Source: an uncultured beta proteobacterium (GTDB lineage Bacteria > Pseudomonadota > Gammaproteobacteria > Burkholderiales > Burkholderiaceae). From it: a stretch of 13,461 nucleotides of DNA. The translations under genes and the position numbers were made by a program. Within the stretch, counting starts at the first letter, position 1. Every line of letters begins with the position of its first letter. The DNA lies in NCBI GenBank assembly GCA_903938955.1, contig CAJAFJ010000086.1:1-13461 (forward strand), given 5' to 3'. Shown in pieces: positions 5,950-12,710 of the stretch. Under the pieces are notes generated by a model. The model did no database searches. It was given only the letters and a program-made list of their open reading frames with translations, and had not been told where the DNA came from.

Positions 5950-7170
5950 ATGAACCTGGCCGAGCACAGCTTGATTAGCCGTTTTCTAACGGGACTGCAT
6001 CCCAAGTCCGACATCCCCCTGCGTCTGACGCTGTGGAACGGCTTGCAACATGATTTTGGGACACAGCCGCAGGTCAACGTCAACATCTCGGGGCCAGGTT
6101 CGTTCCGGTATTTTTTACCCCCCAGTCTGGACAATCTGGCCGAAGGTTATGTGAATGGTCATTTCGATGTGCAGGGCCGGGCGCAGGACATTGTGGAAGC
6201 GGCGGCCGGACTGGCGCTTGGAGGTGTGCCCATGCGCGGCCGATTTGGCCGACTCTTCAGCGCCTTGCGCCATGACCGCCAAAATGACGCGCATGCCATT
6301 GAGCACCACTACGATGTCTCCAACGATTTCTACCGCCTGTGGCTGGACCAGGACATGGTGTATTCCTGCGCCTACTTTCCGACCCAAACCGAATCACTGG
6401 CCGAGGCACAGAGCGCCAAGCTGGACCACATTCTGAAAAAAATCATGCTCCAGCCGGGCGAGCGCTTGCTTGACATTGGTTGCGGCTGGGGTGCGCTGGT
6501 GATGCGTGCCGCGCAAAAATTCGGTGCGCAGGCGGTAGGCGTCACCCTGTCAAAAAACCAGTACGAACTGGCGCGCGAGCGCGTGGCAGCGGCGGGGTTA
6601 AGCGGTCAGGTTGAAATCCGCTTGCAGGACTACCGCGACCTGGATGCCCGCGACGGCCAGTTTGACAAGATCACCTCCATCGGCATGTTTGAGCACGTTG
6701 GCTTAAACCACCTGCCCGCCTATTTCAGTCAAATTCATGCCTTGCTGAAGGACGGTGGACTGGTGTTGAACCACGGCATCACCTCGACCGATCCGGGCAG
6801 TGGCACCGCGCCGCTGGGGGCGGCCAGTTTCATCGAGAAATATGTCTTTCCTAACGGCGAACTGCCGCACATCAGCCTGGCCTTGCAGGCCCTGCAAACC
6901 GCCGGGCTGGAGTCGCTCGACATTGAATGCCTGCGGCGCCATTACGCCCGCACCCTGGCGTGCTGGACGGACAACTACGAAAGCCAACGTGACACGATTC
7001 GCACGCTGGTGGATGAAACCACTTACCGGGTCTGGCGCATTTACCTGGCGGGCTGCGCCCATGCGTTTGCACAGAACTGGGTGTCGTTGTACCAGGTGCT
7101 GGCCTGCAAAGCGGGCAGCAACGAACGCCTCAACCCAACCCCCTGGTCACGCGCCTACATCTACACCTAA
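5950..7170 (+). CDS. cfa: Cyclopropane-fatty-acyl-phospholipid synthase
   Basis: SAM-dependent enzyme that methylenates cis double bonds of membrane phospholipid acyl chains to cyclopropane rings, a change linked to acid, heat and stationary-phase resistance. 406 residues, against about 382 in E. coli Cfa. The N-terminal lipid-contact region (about 1-110) is followed by the methyltransferase domain. Visible motifs: EHHYDVSNDFY (118-128), YSCAYF with C140 (active-site cysteine region), SAM motif I LDIGCGWG (174-181), GMFEHVG with E248, HGITS (275-279) and HYARTLACW with Y332. All expected catalytic positions are present. The start at 5950 follows AGGGGA with 6-base spacing. It is divergent from ftsH and convergent with the DHH gene (7-base gap). 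In this setting it probably protects membranes alongside the chaperones and proteases. It may be one of several Cfa-type enzymes in the genome. Confidence 0.94.
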   Translation: MNLAEHSLISRFLTGLHPKSDIPLRLTLWNGLQHDFGTQPQVNVNISGPGSFRYFLPPSLDNLAEGYVNGHFDVQGRAQDIVEAAAGLALGGVPMRGRFGRLFSALRHDRQNDAHAIEHHYDVSNDFYRLWLDQDMVYSCAYFPTQTESLAEAQSAKLDHILKKIMLQPGERLLDIGCGWGALVMRAAQKFGAQAVGVTLSKNQYELARERVAAAGLSGQVEIRLQDYRDLDARDGQFDKITSIGMFEHVGLNHLPAYFSQIHALLKDGGLVLNHGITSTDPGSGTAPLGAASFIEKYVFPNGELPHISLALQALQTAGLESLDIECLRRHYARTLACWTDNYESQRDTIRTLVDETTYRVWRIYLAGCAHAFAQNWVSLYQVLACKAGSNERLNPTPWSRAYIYT

Positions 7171-7177
7171 GGCCCTA

Positions 7178-8131
7178 TCAGCCCCAGGGTGCGGATGAAA
7201 ACGCGGCCATAAAACGGTCAAGTTGCGCTGCGGGCAGGTGATCGATACCGGCCGCCCCGGCACGTCCATCGCCGCCAAATGGCCGGCAAAATTCAGCCGC
7301 ACCCACCGGCGCACACAAGGGGGCACGCACACTGACAGAAAAGTCGCCTGGATCGGTTCTTGTCAGCAAAGCATGAGCACGCAGCGGATCAGCCGCAGCT
7401 TGAAGATTGATGAGACTGCCGGACACCCTTCTGCTCCACGGCGCGTTCGGCAAAAGACAGACACTCATACGCGCATTGTCAAGGTCGGGCGGCCAAGCCA
7501 GGGCGTGTTTCAAATCAGCCTGACGCAACGCTGCAAGCTCATGTCCAACGGCCTCGCGCTCCCAGAAAACCAGCGGATCGGGGTACTGAACCATCCTTGC
7601 ATACAGGGCGGCGGGTGGTACGTGAACGTCCTTCTCACTGTCGCCATACGCGTTGTAGTTGATCGATTCGCCCAAGGTTTGCAAGCACCTGCGCTCCTCA
7701 AGTGACAAGCCCATCGACACGGCCAGACCGTCTGCCACAGCCGTCAGGTTGTCACCAAACGCGCCCACCACGGCCCAGGCGCGAAACCGGCCTTGCAGAT
7801 ACCGGTCCATCAGCAGACTGGTGCAGGTATCACTGGCCACATCAATCGTCGCCACCAGCAGCGGATGCACCGGCATAGCGTCCACCGCGTGATGGTCAAA
7901 GTAGCGCACCGACACCCCGGCGTCCAGCAAGCGCAGCAGTGGCAAGCGGTTGCGCCGCATGGAAATATCGCACACCAGCACGGCGTCGCCCGCGGTGGCC
8001 TGTACCCGCTCCAGCAAGGCGATATCGCGCTTGAGGCCCGTCACCAGACGGGCGGGCTTGGGGGCATGCAAGCGCCATTGCACCACGGCGCACAAGCCAT
8101 CGGCATCACCATTGCAGACGTCAATATTCAT
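7178..8131 (-). CDS. DHH-family phosphoesterase
   Basis: 317-residue cytosolic protein of the DHH/DHHA1 superfamily: manganese-dependent phosphoesterases that act on small nucleotides, short oligoribonucleotides, cyclic dinucleotides or polyphosphate-like substrates. Metal-binding motifs are in order: NGDADG (7-12), VCDIS with D54, and FDHH (78-81). The C-terminal substrate-binding DHHA1 signature is FGGDGRAGAAG (285-295), with GGD in place of the more common GGG/GGH. The middle has GDNLTAVADG. No signal peptide or membrane segment is present. The exact substrate cannot be assigned. The start at 8131 lies 20 bases after the Hsp20 stop on the same strand, so the two form an operon with hsp20 first. 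The ribosome site is weak (GGGCG about 9 bases upstream). Its job in a stress cluster is unknown; trimming nucleotide stress signals or nanoRNA is one possibility. Confidence 0.85.
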   Translation of the reverse strand: MNIDVCNGDADGLCAVVQWRLHAPKPARLVTGLKRDIALLERVQATAGDAVLVCDISMRRNRLPLLRLLDAGVSVRYFDHHAVDAMPVHPLLVATIDVASDTCTSLLMDRYLQGRFRAWAVVGAFGDNLTAVADGLAVSMGLSLEERRCLQTLGESINYNAYGDSEKDVHVPPAALYARMVQYPDPLVFWEREAVGHELAALRQADLKHALAWPPDLDNARMSVCLLPNAPWSRRVSGSLINLQAAADPLRAHALLTRTDPGDFSVSVRAPLCAPVGAAEFCRPFGGDGRAGAAGIDHLPAAQLDRFMAAFSSAPWG

Positions 8132-8151
8132 CGTTGACGCCCATTGATGGC

Positions 8152-8661
8152 TCAGGTCACCGGGATGGACCTGGCCTTGTCGCCCCCCACCTTGGGCATG
8201 CGAACCGTCAGCACGCCGTTTTTAAAACTGGCCTCTGCTTGCTCCACATGGACGTTGCGCGGCAGGGGAATGGCGCGCTGAAACGAGCCGTAGGCGCGCT
8301 CCATCACATGGTAGGTGCTATCGCCAGTGTCGCGTTCAACACATTTTTCGCCACTCAGGAAGAGCACATTGCCTTCGATGCTGATCTGACAATCATTCTT
8401 GTCCATGCCTGGCAGTTCGACCCGCACCAGCACATCTTTGGCCGTTTCCTCCAGCTCACAGGCCAGCAGACTCCAGCGCGGAAACGTCGCCAGCGCATCA
8501 CCGGATTTTTTCTCGTCTTCCTTGTGGCGCGTGAAATGCGTCAAGGCGTTGCTGCTGCGGCTCAGCAACTCATGCCAACCTTCCGAGAGGTTGTCCCAAG
8601 CGCGGCTGAGTTCGCGGCCCATGTTTTTTCCGGTTTGTTTCAGGGTAGTCAGCATGTTCAT
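8152..8661 (-). CDS. Small heat-shock protein (Hsp20/alpha-crystallin), long form
   Basis: ATP-independent holdase of 169 residues that binds unfolding proteins in the cytoplasm. The N-terminal arm (about 1-65, helical, including AWDNLSEGWHELL) precedes an alpha-crystallin domain (about 66-155) containing VRVELPGMD, LFLSGEK, YGSFQRAIPLP and NGVLTVRMPK. The C-terminal tail has an I-P-V sequence (SIPVT) that fits the I-x-I/V anchor used for oligomer assembly. It is first in a minus-strand pair with the DHH gene. The start at 8661 has no strong Shine-Dalgarno. A second Met two codons later (8655) is an alternative. The 150-base region upstream, shared with a divergent secreted-protein gene, should hold its promoter, but no clear heat-shock box was found. 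Confidence 0.93.
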   Translation of the reverse strand: MNMLTTLKQTGKNMGRELSRAWDNLSEGWHELLSRSSNALTHFTRHKEDEKKSGDALATFPRWSLLACELEETAKDVLVRVELPGMDKNDCQISIEGNVLFLSGEKCVERDTGDSTYHVMERAYGSFQRAIPLPRNVHVEQAEASFKNGVLTVRMPKVGGDKARSIPVT

Positions 8662-8811
8662 GATGGTTCAAAAGTGGGTTGATGCCAGAGGCTGGAAGCC
8701 AGGCAGAGGTTTCACTTTATGACGCCAGGTGCGCGCGACGCTTGATATTTCACAAACGGAAATAGCCCCTGCAAGATAAAAAATAGCGACCAGGATTCGA
8801 GGAGACCCAAC

Positions 8812-9261
8812 ATGAGAATGAATTCAAACCTCGCTAGCGCCGGTCGGCTCATGACCGGTACTGTGGCATTAGCACTGGCGCTGGCGACGCTGAGTTCTAC
8901 GGCCGCACCACCCCGGGAGCGCCGCGCTGCGCCGCCCCCGTGGCGCGGCCATATCGAGCGATTTCACGAGCACGACTGGAACCTCTGGCGTGAGGGTCGT
9001 TGGGCGCGTACCCGGCATGACGGTCGCCTGGGATGGTGGTGGATTGTGGGCTCCAGCTGGTACTTTTACCCGACACCGGTCTACCCCTACCCGAACCCGT
9101 GGGAGCCCCCGCCCATGACCCTGATGGCACCGCCCCCCACCGCCTACTGGTACTACTGCGACGCTTCACGCGGCTACTTTCCGTATGTGCCTGAATGCGC
9201 ATCGGGCTGGCGGCGCGTGCCGGCCACCCCTGCAGAACCGATGCAACCTTTCCAAAGGTAG
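8812..9261 (+). CDS. Secreted Trp/Pro/Tyr-rich protein of unknown function
   Basis: 149 residues. The N-terminal signal peptide has a hydrophobic core ALALALATLSS and likely cleavage after AA at about 32, so it is periplasmic or outer-membrane associated. The mature part is basic and aromatic: HDWNLWREGRWARTRHDGR, GWWWIVGSSWYFYP, then a proline/tyrosine linker (YPYPNPWEPPP). The C-terminal module YWYYCDASRGYFPYV-x-EC-x-SGW-x-RVP carries two cysteines. This layout recurs in proteobacterial hypothetical proteins found near glycine-zipper lipoproteins; no activity is known to me. GAGGAG at 8799-8804 is 7 bases upstream and supports the first Met. It is followed 9 bases later by the glycine-zipper lipoprotein gene, whose ribosome site overlaps this stop codon, so the two are translationally linked. 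Confidence 0.82.
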   Translation: MRMNSNLASAGRLMTGTVALALALATLSSTAAPPRERRAAPPPWRGHIERFHEHDWNLWREGRWARTRHDGRLGWWWIVGSSWYFYPTPVYPYPNPWEPPPMTLMAPPPTAYWYYCDASRGYFPYVPECASGWRRVPATPAEPMQPFQR

Positions 9262-9270
9262 GAGCACCCC

Positions 9271-9774
9271 ATGAACGCAGAACATGCTGTCAAGGCCACC
9301 TGCCCGACCCACAGACAGGCGCTGATCGCGGTCTTGGGTGCAACGCTGTTGTGGATGGTCGGCTGTGCCGAAATGCCCACCGGCCCCACCGTAGCGGTCA
9401 TGCCGGCCCCGAACAAGCCCTTCGAGGTGTTCATGCAGGAGGAGCAACTCTGCCGCGGCTGGGCCGCCCACTCGATTGGGCAACCCGGGCATGATGCGGC
9501 GGCACAACGCATGCTGTCCTCCACCGCCGCTGGTCTGGCGATAGGCGCGCTGGTCGGCGCGGCGGCCGGAGGGCACCGCAACGTGGAGGCCGGTGCGGCC
9601 ATGGGCACGGTGATGGGTGCCGCCACCGGAACCAACCAGAGCAACCAGACCGCCTGGAGCGCACAGCGCCGCTATGACATCGCCTTCCAGCAGTGCATGT
9701 ATTCAAAAGGAAATCTGGTGCCGTCCTACGGCTACAACACCAACCGCTACGCCGCACCACCGCCCCCCCGCTGA
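9271..9774 (+). CDS. Glycine-zipper lipoprotein
   Basis: 167 residues. The signal peptide ends in a lipobox-like MVGC (29-32), predicting lipidation on Cys32 and anchoring in the envelope. Two glycine-zipper segments follow: GLAIGALVGAAAGG (88-101) and GAAMGTVMGAATGT (108-121), short helices that pack against or insert into membrane. Then RRYDIAFQQCMYSKGN (133-148), a signature common in this lipoprotein group, and a Tyr/Pro-rich end. The ribosome site GGAG (9261-9264) overlaps the TAG of the upstream gene; spacing is 6 bases. No enzymatic role is expected; related proteins are annotated as structural or stress-related outer-membrane lipoproteins. Its place between chaperone genes suggests envelope protection, which is inference. 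Confidence 0.84.
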   Translation: MNAEHAVKATCPTHRQALIAVLGATLLWMVGCAEMPTGPTVAVMPAPNKPFEVFMQEEQLCRGWAAHSIGQPGHDAAAQRMLSSTAAGLAIGALVGAAAGGHRNVEAGAAMGTVMGAATGTNQSNQTAWSAQRRYDIAFQQCMYSKGNLVPSYGYNTNRYAAPPPPR

Positions 9775-9826
9775 AGTAAGCGGCCGTCGAAGAAAGCCAT
9801 TTTTGCGATTTATCAAGCCCCCCCGG

Positions 9827-9848
9827 CAGCGTCAAACCTACGCTGTTT
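9827..9848 (+). terminator. Weak hairpin between the lipoprotein and hsp20-2
   Basis: CAGCGT (9827-9832) pairs with ACGCTG (9840-9845) around a 7-base loop and is followed by only three T. It is too weak to be a confident terminator and could attenuate or have no role. Confidence 0.25.
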
Positions 9849-9885
9849 CATCAACACGCACTGCCCGACGGCGATAGGAAACACA

Positions 9886-10290
9886 ATGCGATACCCCGAC
9901 ACAAGAGCATGGATGATGGCTGAGGCGGTGGAGCTGCTGCAAAGTGCGGATCGCCTGCAACGCCAGTTTTTCTGGATCGGCCAAGCCAGCGAAACCCCCA
10001 ACTGGGAGCCGCCCGTGGACATGTATGTGAACGACCGCGAACTGGGCTTACTCATCGCCCTGCCGGGGGTCACGCCGGAGCGATTTGAAGTCGTTCTGGA
10101 GCAACAGGCGGTGGTGGTGCGCGGGGAGCGGTCGTTCGGCGCCCGCTTGGGGCCGGGGGCGGTGCTGCGCATGGAAATTCCCTATGGCCGCTTTGAGCGC
10201 CGTATCCGCCTGCCCTTCGGCAGCTTTCAACTGGCCGACATGCTGCTGGAAAACGGTTGCCTGAAACTCACGCTGGAGCGTCTGAAATGA
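9886..10290 (+). CDS. Small heat-shock protein (Hsp20), short form coupled to lon
   Basis: 134-residue alpha-crystallin protein. A short N-terminal arm (about 1-40) is followed by the core: PPVDMYVNDRELGLLIALPG, VVVRGER, IPYGRFERRIRLP and NGCLKLTLERL. The protein ends directly after the last core strand, so the C-terminal I-x-I anchor found in most bacterial sHSPs, and in the other Hsp20 here, is missing. It may form small oligomers or depend on a partner sHSP. The TGA overlaps the lon ATG (ATGA, 10287-10290), which couples holdase and protease translation. AGGAAA at 9876-9881 is its ribosome site. The 111-base gap before it may hold a separate promoter, but none is clear. Confidence 0.9.
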   Translation: MRYPDTRAWMMAEAVELLQSADRLQRQFFWIGQASETPNWEPPVDMYVNDRELGLLIALPGVTPERFEVVLEQQAVVVRGERSFGARLGPGAVLRMEIPYGRFERRIRLPFGSFQLADMLLENGCLKLTLERLK

Positions 10291-12710
10291 AACCCGTCAC
10301 GCTGCTGGACAACGCCCCGCCCGACCCCAAAGACGAACGGGCGACGCCCGTGCTGACGGATCACGATCAAGCCCTTCCCAGCCCGCTGCCGGACAACACC
10401 ATGGTGGTCATCCCGGTGCGCAACATGGTGCTGTTTCCCGGCATGATTGCGCCGATTGCCATTGGTCGTAAAAGCTCCATCGCGGCAGCCCAATATGCCG
10501 TCAAGGCCGAGTTGCCGATTGGCATCCTGATGCAGCGCGAAGCCCTGGTGGAGACGCCGGGCGTGGATGATTTGATGACCGTCGGCACGGTCGCCTCCAT
10601 CCTGCGCTATGTCTCCACGCAAGACGGCACGCACCACATTATTTGCCAGGGCCGGCAGCGCTTTCGGGTGCTGGGTTACGTGGCGGGTTTTCCTTTCACA
10701 GTGGCCAAAATTGAGCGCGTCGAGGAGGAAAAAGCAGCGTTTGACAAAGAAATCGAGGCCCGTTTTCTGCGTCTGAAGGACCGTGCCGTCGAGGTCTTGA
10801 AACTGCTGCCCCAGGTGCCGCAGGAAATGATCCACACGGTTCAGGGCATTGATGCCCCGGGCACGCTGGCGGATTTGGTGGCGGGGTATATCGACATCAA
10901 ACCGGCCGAAAAACAGGACATTCTGGAAGAGCTGAACCTGCGCCGCCGGCTTGACCGCGTGCTGGACCTGATGATGCACCGCATTGAAGTGCTCAACCTG
11001 TCACGCGACATCGACAAGCGCACCAAGGCCAGCCTGGGGCAACGCGAGCGCGAATTTTTGCTGCGCGAACAAGCCAAGGCGATTCAGAAAGAACTCGGGG
11101 AAGACGGCAGTGACCATGCCGCTGAAGTCAGCGAACTGCGCAAACAAATCGACGAGGCCGGCATGCCCGAAGAGGTCGCCAAACAGGCCGACAAAGAACT
11201 CAAACGGCTGGAGCGCATGTCGGACGGCTCGTCCGAATACTCCATGGTGCGCGCCTACCTGGACTGGCTGGTGGAACTGCCATGGAAAGCGCCCGAGGCC
11301 GATGTGATTGATGTGGCGCAAGCCCGGCGCGTGCTGGATGAGGACCACTTCGGGCTGGAGCAGGTCAAGAAACGCATCCTCGAATTTCTGGCGGTGCGCA
11401 AACTGAAACCCGGCGGCCACGGCCCGATTCTGTGTCTGGTGGGGCCACCGGGCGTCGGCAAGACCTCCTTGGGGCAATCGATTGCCAAGGCGATGGGGCG
11501 CAAGTTTGTCCGCGTCTCATTAGGCGGGGTGCATGACGAGGCCGAAATCCGGGGCCACCGTCGCACCTACATTGGCGCCCTGCCCGGCAACATTTTGCAG
11601 GCACTGAAAAAAGCCGGCACGCGTGGCTGCGTGATGATGCTGGACGAGATCGACAAGCTCGGCACCGGCATCCACGGCGACCCGTCGGCCGCCATGCTGG
11701 AGGTGCTTGACCCGGCGCAAAACAACACCTTTCGGGACAACTACCTGGCCGTGCCGTATGACCTGTCGCAGGTGCTGTTCATCGCCACCGCCAATGTCCT
11801 CGACCCCATTGCCGGCCCCTTGCGCGACCGCATGGAGGTGCTGCACCTGGCCGGTTACACGCAGGAAGAAAAACGCGAAATTGCACGCAAATACCTGGTG
11901 ACGCGCCAGCTGGATGAGAGCGGCCTCACGCCCGCGCAACTGGAGATCACCGATGCCGCCCTGGCCGCCATCATCCGCGACTACACGCGTGAAGCGGGCG
12001 TGCGCAACCTGGAGCGACAAATTGGCGCCGTGTGCCGCCGGGCGGCGGTGCGCATTGCCGAAGGCGAGGCGCTGACCGTGCGGGTTGACGCCCCCGACCT
12101 GGCCGAGGTCTTGGGGCCGGTCAAGTACGAGAGTGAAGTAGCCTTGCGCACCGGCATGCCCGGCGTGGCAACCGGGCTGGCCTGGACGCCAGTGGGAGGC
12201 GATATTCTGTTTATCGAAGCCAGCCGCATTGCGGGCTCGGGCCGCTTGATCCTGACGGGTCAGCTCGGCGATGTGATGAAAGAGTCGGCCCAGGCGGCGC
12301 TGACGCTGGTGAAGTCGAGGGCTGACATGATGAAGCTCGACCCCGCCCTGTTTGAGAAAACGGATGTCCACATTCATGTGCCGGCCGGAGCGATTCCGAA
12401 AGACGGGCCAAGTGCCGGGGTGGCGATGTTCATCGCGCTGACCTCACTGTTCATGGACCGACCCGTGCGCAGCGACACTGCCATGACCGGCGAAATCAGC
12501 CTGCGCGGGCTGGTGTTACCGGTCGGTGGCATCAAGGAAAAAGTGCTGGCCGCGCTAGCGGCGGGTATCAAGCACATCATGCTACCGGCGCGTAACCAGA
12601 AAGACCTGGATGACGTACCGCAGCAAGCACGCGACCAGTTGACCTTTATTTTTCTGAATGACGTGGGACAGGCGATTGACGGGGCGATTCAGGTGGACTC
12701 AGTTGGATAA
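10287..12710 (+). CDS. lon: ATP-dependent Lon protease (paralogue)
   Basis: Cytosolic AAA+ serine protease that degrades misfolded proteins. 807 residues, a little over the usual 784 or so because of a Pro/Asp-rich N-terminal extension (about 1-35). The LAN substrate-binding domain starts at VIPVRNMVLFPG (41-52), with the coiled region at about 215-315. AAA+ module: Walker A GPPGVGKT (386-393) and Walker B VMMLDEID (449-456). Protease domain: catalytic serine S709 in PKDGPSAG and lysine K750 in VGGIKEKV. All key residues are intact. Start: ATG 10287, which overlaps the Hsp20 stop, is preceded by GGAG (10274-10277) with 9-base spacing. An in-frame ATG at 10257 lies inside hsp20 and adds ten non-conserved residues. 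The 3' end overlaps the convergent hsdR by 12 bases. Coupling to an Hsp20 suggests delivery of aggregating clients to Lon. It is likely a second Lon in this genome. Confidence 0.95.
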   Translation: MKPVTLLDNAPPDPKDERATPVLTDHDQALPSPLPDNTMVVIPVRNMVLFPGMIAPIAIGRKSSIAAAQYAVKAELPIGILMQREALVETPGVDDLMTVGTVASILRYVSTQDGTHHIICQGRQRFRVLGYVAGFPFTVAKIERVEEEKAAFDKEIEARFLRLKDRAVEVLKLLPQVPQEMIHTVQGIDAPGTLADLVAGYIDIKPAEKQDILEELNLRRRLDRVLDLMMHRIEVLNLSRDIDKRTKASLGQREREFLLREQAKAIQKELGEDGSDHAAEVSELRKQIDEAGMPEEVAKQADKELKRLERMSDGSSEYSMVRAYLDWLVELPWKAPEADVIDVAQARRVLDEDHFGLEQVKKRILEFLAVRKLKPGGHGPILCLVGPPGVGKTSLGQSIAKAMGRKFVRVSLGGVHDEAEIRGHRRTYIGALPGNILQALKKAGTRGCVMMLDEIDKLGTGIHGDPSAAMLEVLDPAQNNTFRDNYLAVPYDLSQVLFIATANVLDPIAGPLRDRMEVLHLAGYTQEEKREIARKYLVTRQLDESGLTPAQLEITDAALAAIIRDYTREAGVRNLERQIGAVCRRAAVRIAEGEALTVRVDAPDLAEVLGPVKYESEVALRTGMPGVATGLAWTPVGGDILFIEASRIAGSGRLILTGQLGDVMKESAQAALTLVKSRADMMKLDPALFEKTDVHIHVPAGAIPKDGPSAGVAMFIALTSLFMDRPVRSDTAMTGEISLRGLVLPVGGIKEKVLAALAAGIKHIMLPARNQKDLDDVPQQARDQLTFIFLNDVGQAIDGAIQVDSVG

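Noticed and set aside
5817..6134. N-terminal extension of FtsH to an ATG at 6134
   Set aside because: The added 106 residues are not FtsH-like and run antisense through the start of cfa; the TTG at 5816 has a ribosome site and a normal N-terminus.
8741..8774. CTTGATA and CCCCTGCAA upstream of the secreted-protein gene, considered as a sigma-32 promoter
   Set aside because: The 18-base spacer is too long and the -10 match is poor.
11520..12377. Minus-strand 285-residue frame opposite lon
   Set aside because: Shadow frame of the highly conserved Lon protease; no recognisable domain.
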